A program made the position numbers and the translations under genes. Below, one piece after another: positions 52,710 to 60,729 of a stretch of 64,000 nt of DNA (its first letter is position 1; each line of letters opens with the position of its first letter). The notes under the pieces were generated by a model. That model saw only the letters and a list, made by a program, of their open reading frames with translations. It was not told where the DNA came from and ran no database searches. Source of the stretch: an uncultured Lachnospiraceae bacterium (GTDB lineage: Bacteria > Bacillota > Clostridia > Lachnospirales > Lachnospiraceae). The DNA is taken from NCBI GenBank assembly GCA_910586555.1, contig CAJUJY010000011.1, forward strand, positions 10,680 to 74,679, written 5' to 3'.

Positions 52710-54605
52710 ATGGATATAGAAAAACAGATAGAATTTGATAAAATAAAAGAAAAATGGGCAAGCCTTGCTGTTACAAAGCAGGCAAAGGAAATAATTAACA
52801 GCCAGTCATTTTATTTGTCTGAAAGTGAATTAAGAAGAAATCTAAAAGACACAACAGATGGCAGGGATTTAATTGAAAAATTTGGAACACCGCCATTGCC
52901 AGAAACAGAAGAAATAAAGGAAACTATTATGGCAGCACAAAAGGGTTGTTGTCTTACACCATACCAGTTAGAACGTTTGGAGAGGGTTCTGGCTGCAATA
53001 AACCGTTTAAAGGATTATCTTAAGCGTGGGAGGATATATGGAAATAATATTGCTTATTATGAAGAAAACTTGTATCCTGAAAATGATTTGCGGGAAGAGA
53101 TTTCAAGGCAGATAAGAAACGGGGCGGTAGATGATTATGCGTCTAAAGGCCTTTTACAGGTTAGAAGGCAGATTACAAAAACTGAAGAACAAATAAAAGA
53201 AAAAGCTGCACAGATAATGCGTTCTAATAAGGAATATATGGCAGACAGTTGTTATGTAATGCGCAATGAAAGGGTTTGTGTACCAGTGAAAAAAGAATAT
53301 AAATCCAGGATACCAGGGATAGTTGCCTGCAAATCATCAACAGGAAATACATTTTTTATTGAACCATCTGGTATTGCAAAGTATTATGAAGAATTACAAC
53401 TTCTAAAAATTACTGAGGAAAATGAAGTTGGCCAGGTTCTATATACTTTAACTTCAATGGCCGCTTTAAAGGCAGATATTATAAATGGAAATATTGAGAT
53501 AATTGAGAAACTGGATTATATATTTTCTAAAGGAAAGCTTAGTATAGATTTAGATGCCACAGAACCAGAAATTAATACAGAAAGAAGGATTGTATTAAAA
53601 GATGCAAGACACCCGTTAATGGATAAAAATATAAATGTGCCATTACAGTTTGAAATAGGGGAGGGCATACAGGGCATAGTTATTACAGGGCCGAATACAG
53701 GCGGTAAAACAGTAGCAATTAAAACAGTTATGATTAACTGCCTGATGGCACAGTGCGGCCTGCATGTTACATGCAGAAAAGCTTCCATATGTATGAATAG
53801 TTTATATCTTTGTGATATTGGTGACGGGCAGGATCTTGCACAAAATTTATCTACATTTTCTGCACATATTAAAAATATTCTGGGAATTTTAAAAGCAGCA
53901 GATAATGAAAGTTTTGTAATAATGGATGAACTTGGTTCTGGTACAGATCCGGCAGAGGGAATGGGAATTGCAGTTGCTGTACTTGAAGAACTTAGGAAAA
54001 AGGGATGCCTGTTTCTGGTTACAACACATTATCCAGAGGTAAAGGAGTATGCAGACAGGACACAGGGTATTATTAATGCAAGAATGGCCTTTGACAAAGA
54101 AACATTATGCCCAGTGTATGAAATGGTAATAGGTGAGGCTGGTGAAAGCTGTGCATTTTATATTGCAGAAAGGCTTGGCATGCCAGCAGGAATTTTAAGG
54201 ATGGCCGCCAGTTATGCTTATGGGCAGAATGTAGTAAAAGATTATGGAACTGGAAATAAAGAAAATAATATAAAACAGCAGGGTGGCAGCAGGATTAAAA
54301 AAGCCAGGACTGGAAAATCCCAGAAAGAACTTAGGAATAAGTACCAAAGAGGTGACAGTGTTATAGTTTTTCCAGATAAAAAAACTGGCATTGTGTGTGA
54401 ACCTGTTAATGAAAAGGGTATTTTAAAGGTACAGCTTAAAGGCAAAAAAATCTGGATTAACCATAAAAGGGTTAAATTGCAGGCAAAGGCAGAAGAGCTG
54501 TACCCGGAAGATTATGATTTTTCAATTATTTTTGATACCGTAGAAAACAGAAAAACCAGACATGAAATGGAACGCAAATATACAGATAAAATAATAAAAT
54601 ATTAA
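52710..54605 (+). CDS. MutS2-like ATPase lacking the Smr domain
   Basis: 631 residues. A helical lever/clamp region leads to the MutS ATPase with Walker A GPNTGGKTVAIKT (from residue 327) and Walker B VIMDELGSGTDPAEG; the signature DGQDLAQNLSTFSAHI is typical of MutS2. Full MutS2 is about 780 residues and ends in a Smr nuclease. Here the protein instead ends with a short basic KOW-like segment (YQRGDSVIVFPDKKTGIV...) and no Smr. A role in recombination control or ribosome rescue, as for MutS2, is possible but nuclease activity is not expected. AAAAGGAG precedes the ATG. Confidence 0.88.
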   Translation: MDIEKQIEFDKIKEKWASLAVTKQAKEIINSQSFYLSESELRRNLKDTTDGRDLIEKFGTPPLPETEEIKETIMAAQKGCCLTPYQLERLERVLAAINRLKDYLKRGRIYGNNIAYYEENLYPENDLREEISRQIRNGAVDDYASKGLLQVRRQITKTEEQIKEKAAQIMRSNKEYMADSCYVMRNERVCVPVKKEYKSRIPGIVACKSSTGNTFFIEPSGIAKYYEELQLLKITEENEVGQVLYTLTSMAALKADIINGNIEIIEKLDYIFSKGKLSIDLDATEPEINTERRIVLKDARHPLMDKNINVPLQFEIGEGIQGIVITGPNTGGKTVAIKTVMINCLMAQCGLHVTCRKASICMNSLYLCDIGDGQDLAQNLSTFSAHIKNILGILKAADNESFVIMDELGSGTDPAEGMGIAVAVLEELRKKGCLFLVTTHYPEVKEYADRTQGIINARMAFDKETLCPVYEMVIGEAGESCAFYIAERLGMPAGILRMAASYAYGQNVVKDYGTGNKENNIKQQGGSRIKKARTGKSQKELRNKYQRGDSVIVFPDKKTGIVCEPVNEKGILKVQLKGKKIWINHKRVKLQAKAEELYPEDYDFSIIFDTVENRKTRHEMERKYTDKIIKY

Positions 54606-54707
54606 GATTAAAATATTTTTTATAATCTGCAAAATTACACTTGATTTTTGATAAATTTTCTGTAGAATTATTTGTAAATAATGGATTAATAAAGGATGGT
54701 GTTTTAT

Positions 54708-55682
54708 TTGAAGAAATTTGATGTTGTGGCACTGGGAGAACTTTTAATTGATTTTACAGAAAATAGTACCAGCCCGCAGGGTAACACTTTGTTTGAGGCA
54801 AATCCAGGAGGTGCACCTTGTAATGTTTTAGCAATGTTGCAAAACCTTGGAAAGAAAACTGCTTTTATAGGGAAAGTGGGAGATGATTCTTTTGGAAATA
54901 TGCTTAGAGATGTAGTAGCAGGACAGGGAATTGACACCAGTAATATTGTCTTTGATAAAAAAGTTCCTACAACACTTGCATTTGTGCATACTGCACCAGA
55001 TGGTGACAGAAGTTTTTCATTCTGCCGTAATCCTGGGGCAGATATGATGCTTAAGAAAGAAGAGATTATATTTTCTTTAATACAGGATACAAAACTTTTC
55101 CATTTTGGCAGCCTTTCTATGACAAGCCATTTAGCAGAGGAAGCAACAAAAGAAGCAGTAAAGGCTGCTAAAGAAGCCGGGGCACTTGTTTCTTTTGATC
55201 CTAACTTAAGGCCGCCATTATGGGAAAGTCTTGATATAGCAAAAGAGAAAATTTCATATGGTATCAGCCAGTGTGACATTCTTAAAATTTCTGATGATGA
55301 AATTGCGTTTTTTACTGGGACAGAAGATATTGACCAGGGAATAGCCTGTATACAGGAAAAGTATGATACACCATTTATATGTGCTACAATGGGAAGAAGG
55401 GGGAGCAGGGCTTATTGTAATGGCCTAAGAGTGGAATGTGCACCATTTTTAAATAAAAATACTATTGAAACTACAGGGGCAGGAGATACATTTATGGCAT
55501 GTGTGTTAAGCTGGATTCTGGATTATGGGCTTGAGGGCATGGATGCACACAGAATACATGATATGTTAGGATTTGCAAATGCTGCTTCTTCTATTATAAC
55601 TACCAGAAAAGGGGCATTAAAAGTAATGCCAGCAGAAAGTGAAATATGGGGGCTTATAAATGAAAGAAGAAAAGGAGAATAG
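54708..55682 (+). CDS. PfkB-family carbohydrate kinase (probable fructokinase)
   Basis: 324 residues. Ribokinase-like fold: N-terminal DVVALGELLIDFTEN, GGAPCNVLAMLQNLG, SFDPNLRPPLW and the ATP/anion-hole signature ETTGAGDTFMACVL. Motifs fit fructokinases (ScrK type) that make fructose-6-phosphate. Start is likely TTG at 54708, with AAAGGA 11 bases upstream; an ATG at 54696 overlaps that site. It is followed 5 bp later by a fragment of a glycoside hydrolase, so it probably belonged to a sugar-use operon. Confidence 0.88.
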   Translation: MKKFDVVALGELLIDFTENSTSPQGNTLFEANPGGAPCNVLAMLQNLGKKTAFIGKVGDDSFGNMLRDVVAGQGIDTSNIVFDKKVPTTLAFVHTAPDGDRSFSFCRNPGADMMLKKEEIIFSLIQDTKLFHFGSLSMTSHLAEEATKEAVKAAKEAGALVSFDPNLRPPLWESLDIAKEKISYGISQCDILKISDDEIAFFTGTEDIDQGIACIQEKYDTPFICATMGRRGSRAYCNGLRVECAPFLNKNTIETTGAGDTFMACVLSWILDYGLEGMDAHRIHDMLGFANAASSIITTRKGALKVMPAESEIWGLINERRKGE

Positions 55683-55687
55683 TATTT

Positions 55688-55867
55688 ATGGTACGTGGGT
55701 TTAATACTCATAAAATAAGAAAACAAAAGGAGCTTACAAGCTGTATCTGGGATTTTTCACCATGCCAGGGGGAAAATGCAGGAAAAGTATATAAAGTAGT
55801 TACACCTTGCTGCTTTGAAAGCCACCCTGTTTTTGCAGGTTACAGGGGTAATTTAACTGTTATATAA
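55688..55867 (+). pseudogene. N-terminal fragment, probably glycoside hydrolase family 2
   Basis: 59 codons starting MVRGFNTHKIRKQKEL, with CIWDFSPC and VVTPCCFESHPVFAGYRG. This matches the start of GH2 sugar-binding domains (LxGxWDF...VPxxWExHPxFANYRG). It stops at 55865, just before the left side of the IS607 element, at about 6% of the expected length. A ribosome site overlaps the kinase stop, so the intact gene would have been in its operon. Family assignment is by pattern only. Confidence 0.6.
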
Positions 55868-55969
55868 AAATTGGAAAATATTACGGTTTTTTTCTAATTT
55901 TTTCTAATATTGTGTTTGAAAATATCCGGTATATTTTGTATAATAAAAATAATCGGAGGTGGGTTATCT

Positions 55970-56605
55970 ATGTATCAAGTATCTGATTTTACTAAAAACA
56001 TGTATAGAGTACACGAAGTAGCCGGAATACTTGGAGTTACAACTAAAACAATAAGAAATTATGATAAAGATGGTAAATTAAAGACTTGTCGCACAGAAGG
56101 CAATCATAGAATGATAAAACGGGAAGATTTAATAGCATTTTTAGACAGTAAAGGTCTTATTGTAAATGATATAAGTGAAAATAAAAGAGATGTTATATAT
56201 GCAAGAGTGTCAAGCCATGAACAAAAGAAAAATGGGGATTTAGACAGGCAGGCAATGTTTCTTATAGATAAAATTGATAATTTAATCAACCCAATTATAT
56301 TAAGAGAAGCAGGTTCAGGACTAAATGATAAAAGAACACAGCTACAAAAGTTATTAAAAATGGCAGCCAGTAATGAGGCAAGAAATGTATATGTAACATA
56401 TAAAGACAGATTAACGAGATTTGGATATCATTATTTAGAAACAATGTTTTTAGCACATAATGTAAATATTATAGTTGTTAAAGATGAAAATGCAGATAAA
56501 TCTGTACAAGAAGAACTAGTAGAAGATATGATGTCTTTAATTGCAAGTTTTAGTGGCAAGTTGTATGGTATGCGTTCAAGAAAGAATAAAATTAAGGAGA
56601 AATAA
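55970..56605 (+). CDS. tnpA: IS607 TnpA serine recombinase
   Basis: 211 residues. An N-terminal MerR-type helix-turn-helix (YRVHEVAGILGVTTKTIRNYDKDGKL) precedes a small serine-recombinase catalytic domain: YARVSSHEQ, with Ser81 as nucleophile, then TYKDRLTRFGYHYLETMF. All catalytic residues appear intact, so it may still mobilise the element. ATG behind GGAGGTGGG; an upstream TTG in frame overlaps the promoter-like TATAAT at 55938-55943. Confidence 0.9.
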   Translation: MYQVSDFTKNMYRVHEVAGILGVTTKTIRNYDKDGKLKTCRTEGNHRMIKREDLIAFLDSKGLIVNDISENKRDVIYARVSSHEQKKNGDLDRQAMFLIDKIDNLINPIILREAGSGLNDKRTQLQKLLKMAASNEARNVYVTYKDRLTRFGYHYLETMFLAHNVNIIVVKDENADKSVQEELVEDMMSLIASFSGKLYGMRSRKNKIKEK

Positions 56606-56609
56606 AACA

Positions 56610-56801
56610 TTGAAGAAAGTTAGTAATTTGAATGAATTGGTTGATGTGGCAGGAAAAGACACAGTAAATAAGTGTTTTACAGAATATATGATGTTAATGA
56701 TAGCAAGAAATAATAAGCTGGAAGAATTAGAAAATGGTTTAGAAGGCATGAATGATACAGATATGATAACAGTAGCAGACCTTAAAGGCAGATTGGAATA
56801 A
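56610..56801 (+). CDS. Small protein inside the IS607 element
   Basis: 63 residues, charged and helical (MKKVSNLNELVDVAG..., TEYMMLMIARNNKLEELENGLEG). The TTG start at 56610 has AAGGAGA at 9-nt spacing, inside the tnpA tail, four bases after its stop. I do not recognise the family. It could be an accessory factor of TnpA/TnpB or a remnant of the missing TnpB head, although the sequence does not match typical TnpB N termini. Confidence 0.55.
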   Translation: MKKVSNLNELVDVAGKDTVNKCFTEYMMLMIARNNKLEELENGLEGMNDTDMITVADLKGRLE

Positions 56802-56837
56802 AATGATAATTTTTGTAAAGGGATAAAACTATGCAAA

Positions 56838-57173
56838 TTGCAAAGAAAAATTGTAATTGAGGACTTAAATGTAAAAGGAATGATGAAGAACAGACACCTG
56901 TCTAAAGCAGTATCTAATCAATGTTTTAATAAGTTTAGGCAATATTTAACTTATAAATGTCAGTTGTATGGCATTGGGTTGGATGTTGCTGATAGGTTTT
57001 ATCCCTCAAGTAAAATGTGTAGTAGTTGTGGCAATGTAAGAAAACAATTATCCTTGTCAGAAAGAGTTTATAAATGCAAAGAATGTGGCATAGAGATAGA
57101 CCGGGACTACAATGCAAGTATAAACCTTTCAAGATATAATAAAGATTGGAAGAAAATTGTATATACTCACTAA
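56838..57173 (+). pseudogene. Truncated TnpB (IS605/IS607 RNA-guided nuclease), C-terminal third
   Basis: 111 codons: VIEDLNVKGMMKNRHLSKAVS with the RuvC-II Glu, the zinc finger CSSCGNVRK...CKECG, and RuvC-III DRDYNASINL. The N-terminal wedge, REC and RuvC-I Asp (about 250 residues) are missing, so no guide-directed cleavage is expected. The first codon used is TTG; no ribosome site. The truncation point lies in 56802-56838. Confidence 0.85.
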
Positions 57174-57313
57174 AACGGGTAATGCAATATGTAGGTGTCC
57201 GTTACACCGAATTTACGCCTTTGGAGTATTATGTCAAATGCAAGTAGCATAATCTACGGATTTGCAAAAGCAGATACGAAGAAAAAGGAAGTTCCAACTT
57301 TTTATAAGTTTGA

Positions 57314-57643
57314 ACAAACGGTTTTAGGGATGATGGGAACAATATTATGGAAGCTATAGAAAACGGGTTAACGGGGGAAAGCTTTAACTGTAAGTCTGAA
57401 CCAAAAGAAGTATTTGAACTTGTACGTGTGGAGGATATAGAAGAACTAAATAAAGACTGCGGGCTTGACAGGGTGAAATTAATTGGAACTGATATGTTTA
57501 CACATTACATAAAAGACAGAATAGATAAATGGACAGATAAAGTATATAAAACATATTTGGAATACCATTTTGCTATTTGTGAAAGGGCAGATATAATAGG
57601 TGTATCAAACCATACAATGGATATATTAAGAAAAAAGAAATAA
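57314..57643 (+). pseudogene. C-terminal fragment of a SAM-dependent methyltransferase
   Basis: The frame begins at the IS607 right end (RDDGNNIMEAIENGLTG) and continues to a stop at 57643: KLIGTDMFTHYIKDRID and KVYKTYLEYHFAICERADIIGVSNHTMDILRK, the common C terminus of class I methyltransferases in Clostridia. The Rossmann part with the SAM site is missing. Its other half does not lie left of the IS, where a glycoside hydrolase piece is found, so a deletion accompanied the insertion. An ATG at 57347 has no ribosome site. Confidence 0.65.
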
Positions 57644-57673
57644 AGATTTACCAGGCAAAAGGAGGGGGTATAT

Positions 57674-58006
57674 ATGGATGCAGGAGGAATAATAGGATTT
57701 GTTATATGGTGCATTGTAAGTTTAATATTTCTTGTAATTGGTATTTCATACTTTTTTGCTAAAGAACCAAAAGGGTTCTGGGCAAATGTAAAAATGTGTG
57801 AAGTTAATGATACTAAAAAGTATAACAACGCAGTGGGAAAACTGTTCTGCTGTTTTAGCGTAATCCTTATGTTACTAGGGCTGCCTTTACTGGCAGGACA
57901 AAATTCCCCGCTGGTATTTTTGTCAATAGCTGGCTGTATGGTTCTTGTTGTAACAACAATGTTAATATATGAACTGGTAATTATGAAAAAATACCGCAAA
58001 AATTAG
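57674..58006 (+). CDS. Small membrane protein, DUF3784-like
   Basis: 110 residues with three membrane segments (about 5-27, 57-75, 81-102). FANVKMCEVNDTKKYNNAVGKLFCCFSVI-like spacing, seen here as FWANVKMCEV then KKYNNAVGKLF, is typical of the DUF3784 small membrane proteins. GGAGGGGG before the ATG is strong. It may have been co-transcribed with the broken methyltransferase. Function unknown. Confidence 0.7.
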   Translation: MDAGGIIGFVIWCIVSLIFLVIGISYFFAKEPKGFWANVKMCEVNDTKKYNNAVGKLFCCFSVILMLLGLPLLAGQNSPLVFLSIAGCMVLVVTTMLIYELVIMKKYRKN

Positions 58007-58145
58007 GTTTTTATTTCTTTGCAATTATAAATATACGCCTGAATGGAAATAAAATTATACCATTTTGTTGTAGAGGGTATGCCTGTTTTACATAATAAAG
58101 AACCGTTTTTTTAAATGATTTATGGTATTCTTTATTTAACCTCAT

Positions 58146-58307
58146 CAAGTAAGTCCCCCGCTTCTATGTTGCGAAAACATAAGCGGTGGGTAGGGACTTA
58201 CTTGTTTCAGTGGGAGTACAAGCTCCCACTGAAAAGCTGCGATAGCAGCTATGAGGTTGATTTGTAAGTGGGCAAGTAGCGAAGCGGATTGCGAATATCC
58301 GCTTGAC
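58146..58307. repeat. Tandem hairpin element; repeat copy C
   Basis: Four consecutive stems: a 12-bp stem (58146-58157/58193-58204) enclosing a second helix, a 9-bp stem (58208-58216/58223-58231), a 6-bp stem (58235-58240/58245-58250) and a 7-bp stem (58283-58289/58297-58303). The last 25 bases repeat 26274-26298 exactly. The first hairpin resembles right-end structures of IS200/IS605 elements, so this may be a stranded IS end or non-autonomous derivative. Confidence 0.6.
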
Positions 58308-58309
58308 GA

Positions 58310-58604
58310 TATCCAGGTAAGGCGCAAGGGCAGTTGTACTTATAAAATTTAAAATATCCATATGGCTTTTCATCTGGTGGAAGTAATGGGTTTCCCACAT
58401 TTCTATATAAGAATAATATAAAGCATATATATTATAATAATCTGCCAGGTCATATGTAAAACATATATTTTCTGGCTGCATGGAAGTTTTATTTTTATAA
58501 CTGCCACAACCAGGCTGGTATAACTTAAAATATTTTTTAAACATGGCTGCTGCTTTTTGTACATCTTTTAAAAGGCAACAAGTTGAAGTGTTATTTGATG
58601 ACAA
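58310..58604 (-). other. Possible gene remnant (minus strand)
   Basis: An open minus-strand frame encodes a plausible helical stretch (KAAAMFKKYFKLYQPGCG, YYNIYALYYSYIEMWETHYF) up to the repeat element, where the reading becomes repeat-derived. It has no ribosome site and overlaps the start of the plus-strand gene at 58543 by 62 bp. It may be a gene truncated by the repeat. Confidence 0.3.
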
Positions 58605-59841
58605 AATTACTGGAATAAATTTTAGTTTGTCTGCTTGGTTAGCGCCTTTAGGTAATATAAGAAATGATTCTATTGAATGGATTGGAACCAGTAGTAAGGA
58701 ATATGATTTATATGATATAGTTTCTTTCCGTATTGAGGAAGAAGCAGATATATTAACATTAATGGAACCTAATATAAATATGCAGGGGCATGTAGTTTTG
58801 TTTATAGGTGTCAGAATTAAGGAAACAAATGATATTATTTATTTTCAGAAAGTTTTAGATAATGAATCGGGTTTTTTAAAAGAACTTTATAGTGAAATTG
58901 GTGGAATTAGTTCTAATAATGAAACATTATTAGACTTACGAAATAAATATTATGATTTAAAATCTGCTAATGATGACAATGGACAAATTATTGACACTAA
59001 TTTATATTCTGCTTACAAAAACGAAGAAATAAACAAAGAGGAAATACAGCTTTTTTATAAAGACGGACAATCCAATAAAGAAAAAGTACAGTCTTTTTAT
59101 GAGAAAGGACAAGAAGATAGTAGATATGACAATTTTAATGGCTTTGAAGAAGATTATGATATCATTGAAGAATTAGAAGCAATACCAGATTATGGAGAAA
59201 AAACTGCTGTTTGTAATGTTTTACCTCCTGTTAGCGATTCTATATTTAAAACTAATCCTTTACAAAAGTGGTTTCATAAAGAAATGAAAAAAGATGGTAA
59301 AACATATGTATATAGTTATATTTCGTATCAAATGGCAGGTACTAAAAATAGGGAAACACATATTATTATATCAAGATGGATAAAAACATTTGTAGATAAT
59401 TTTCTTACAAATCAGTTTAAAATTGAAGAAAATGCGTGTGTGTTATATGTAAATAATACAAGAAAATTAGGAAAAAGCCTTATCTGTAGAAATCCAATAA
59501 AATACGATTCTATAACATTAACAAATAAAATTAAAAACACAAAAGGATATTGTACTTTTAGAGAACAATATGCTTCAATTAATTCATCAACTTCTTCTAA
59601 TATAATAAAATGTGTTATATCATGGTTTAAATACCCTAATAAAGTTGCGACAATGGTACGAACATTGACAGGAAAGGCAGCCAATGATAGTTGTGCATAT
59701 GAAGAAGCAGATAAGGTTAGTTGTGAAGAGGCAACATCTAAATCTATGTTTAAGGTAGAAGATTATGTATATTTAAGGATGCAATGTGCAAATACAAAAC
59801 AATATGAATTTGATTATTTTTTTGAAATGTCAGAGAGATAG
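58543..59841 (+). CDS. Hypothetical protein, possibly with truncated N terminus
   Basis: 432 residues from an ATG at 58543 that has no ribosome site; the N terminus is therefore doubtful. No signal peptide or membrane segment. Residues about 20-115 look beta-rich (LFDDKITGINFSLSAW, VVLFIGVRIKETND); 130-225 are acidic and repetitive (ENEEINKEEIQLFYKDG, EKVQSFYEKGQED); the last 200 are alpha/beta with several Cys. Codon use is more AT-rich than in neighbouring housekeeping genes. It is followed 3 bp later by a lipoprotein gene, so the two are an operon. Not recognised. Confidence 0.6.
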   Translation: MAAAFCTSFKRQQVEVLFDDKITGINFSLSAWLAPLGNIRNDSIEWIGTSSKEYDLYDIVSFRIEEEADILTLMEPNINMQGHVVLFIGVRIKETNDIIYFQKVLDNESGFLKELYSEIGGISSNNETLLDLRNKYYDLKSANDDNGQIIDTNLYSAYKNEEINKEEIQLFYKDGQSNKEKVQSFYEKGQEDSRYDNFNGFEEDYDIIEELEAIPDYGEKTAVCNVLPPVSDSIFKTNPLQKWFHKEMKKDGKTYVYSYISYQMAGTKNRETHIIISRWIKTFVDNFLTNQFKIEENACVLYVNNTRKLGKSLICRNPIKYDSITLTNKIKNTKGYCTFREQYASINSSTSSNIIKCVISWFKYPNKVATMVRTLTGKAANDSCAYEEADKVSCEEATSKSMFKVEDYVYLRMQCANTKQYEFDYFFEMSER

Positions 59842-59844
59842 TAA

Positions 59845-60426
59845 ATGAATTTTAAAAGTATTTATTTAATTTTAATGTTAATTATACCAAGTATTTTATT
59901 AAGTGGCTGTGCAAATACTGGTGAAATATATAACCGTAGCAGTAATGCCAGAGTATCATATGAGATAGATAAGAAAAACCATGTAATAGTTATTAATAAT
60001 AATATAAAATATTATTATAAGGTACAGAATAATAATGTGGTTTTTACTTATCCAGATAATAAGACAGCAACGGTATCTGGAGATAAAGAGCACTGCTTTG
60101 TGTCATCACAGGATTTGGCTGATAGTTCTTATATGTTACCAGAGGATTTATTTAAAATATATCTTAAATCAAATACAGATATATCATTTATTAACTTTAT
60201 TCCAGTTATTGCAGGCTTATTAATAATATTATTTCCTAAATTATTCTGGTATATGGAATATGGCTGGGCTCTTAATTCTGATGCAGGCCCGTTTGTTTTT
60301 AAAATAATCCGTATAGGTGGTATTTTAATAGTTATTGCAGGTGTATTATATTTGTGTAATCTTTTTTATAGTAATTATATGTTTGGTTTACTGCCATCAG
60401 CTTCAGGTTCTTTCTATAGCAGTTAA
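59845..60426 (+). CDS. Lipoprotein with DUF6199-like membrane domain
   Basis: 193 residues. Lipobox LSGC at the end of a hydrophobic signal (Cys22), a 90-residue beta-rich extracytoplasmic part, then two membrane segments (about 116-135, 154-174) around FPKLFWYMEYGWALNSDAGP. This tail resembles the 67-residue protein at 45556, similar to DUF6199. GAGAG precedes ATG, overlapping the upstream stop region. It is co-transcribed with the 58543 gene; function unknown. Confidence 0.65.
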   Translation: MNFKSIYLILMLIIPSILLSGCANTGEIYNRSSNARVSYEIDKKNHVIVINNNIKYYYKVQNNNVVFTYPDNKTATVSGDKEHCFVSSQDLADSSYMLPEDLFKIYLKSNTDISFINFIPVIAGLLIILFPKLFWYMEYGWALNSDAGPFVFKIIRIGGILIVIAGVLYLCNLFYSNYMFGLLPSASGSFYSS

Positions 60427-60457
60427 TGGCATTAAAACCACCAGAGTAAATATTTTA

Positions 60458-60489
60458 AAAGGCAAAGAGCAATATGTTCTTTGTCTTTT
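60458..60489 (+). terminator. Terminator after the lipoprotein gene
   Basis: A-rich left arm (60458-60470) pairs with a T-rich right arm (60476-60489), around GCAAAGAGC/GTTCTTTGT, followed by TTTTTTG. Confidence 0.75.
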
Positions 60490-60729
60490 TTGTAATATAG
60501 AAATAATAAAACCAGTAATTTGACAAAAGTAATTATTATTTATAAAATATAAGTGGTATTTTATAGATATTATAATAGAAATTTACTTCTGGTTAATTTT
60601 TCCAGGTTAAAGTTTACTTTTCCTCAGTTGTATAATATATCTTCCTCTGTTAATATAAAAATTAGAAATATATCTGGCGGCGTTAAATAAATGCATGGGA
60701 AATTCTAAATAAAGAAAGGGGTATATAAA
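60490..60729. other. AT-rich gap before the XRE regulator
   Basis: No gene is seen. I looked for a cobalamin riboswitch, since cobalamin genes follow, and found no B12-box-like sequence. AAAGGGG at 60714-60720 is the ribosome site of the next gene. Confidence 0.5.

Larger units (their letters stand above)
55868..57328 (+). mobile_element. IS607-family element, decayed
   Basis: Contains a complete serine-recombinase tnpA, a small coupled gene and a truncated tnpB. Ends are inferred from where flanking gene fragments stop: GG at 55873-55874 and GG at 57327-57328, agreeing with the GG core of IS607 targets. An ACGGTTTT word lies just inside both ends. The 130 bp after tnpB probably hold the guide-RNA (omega/reRNA) region of the element. 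Exact ends are uncertain by tens of bases. Confidence 0.7.
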
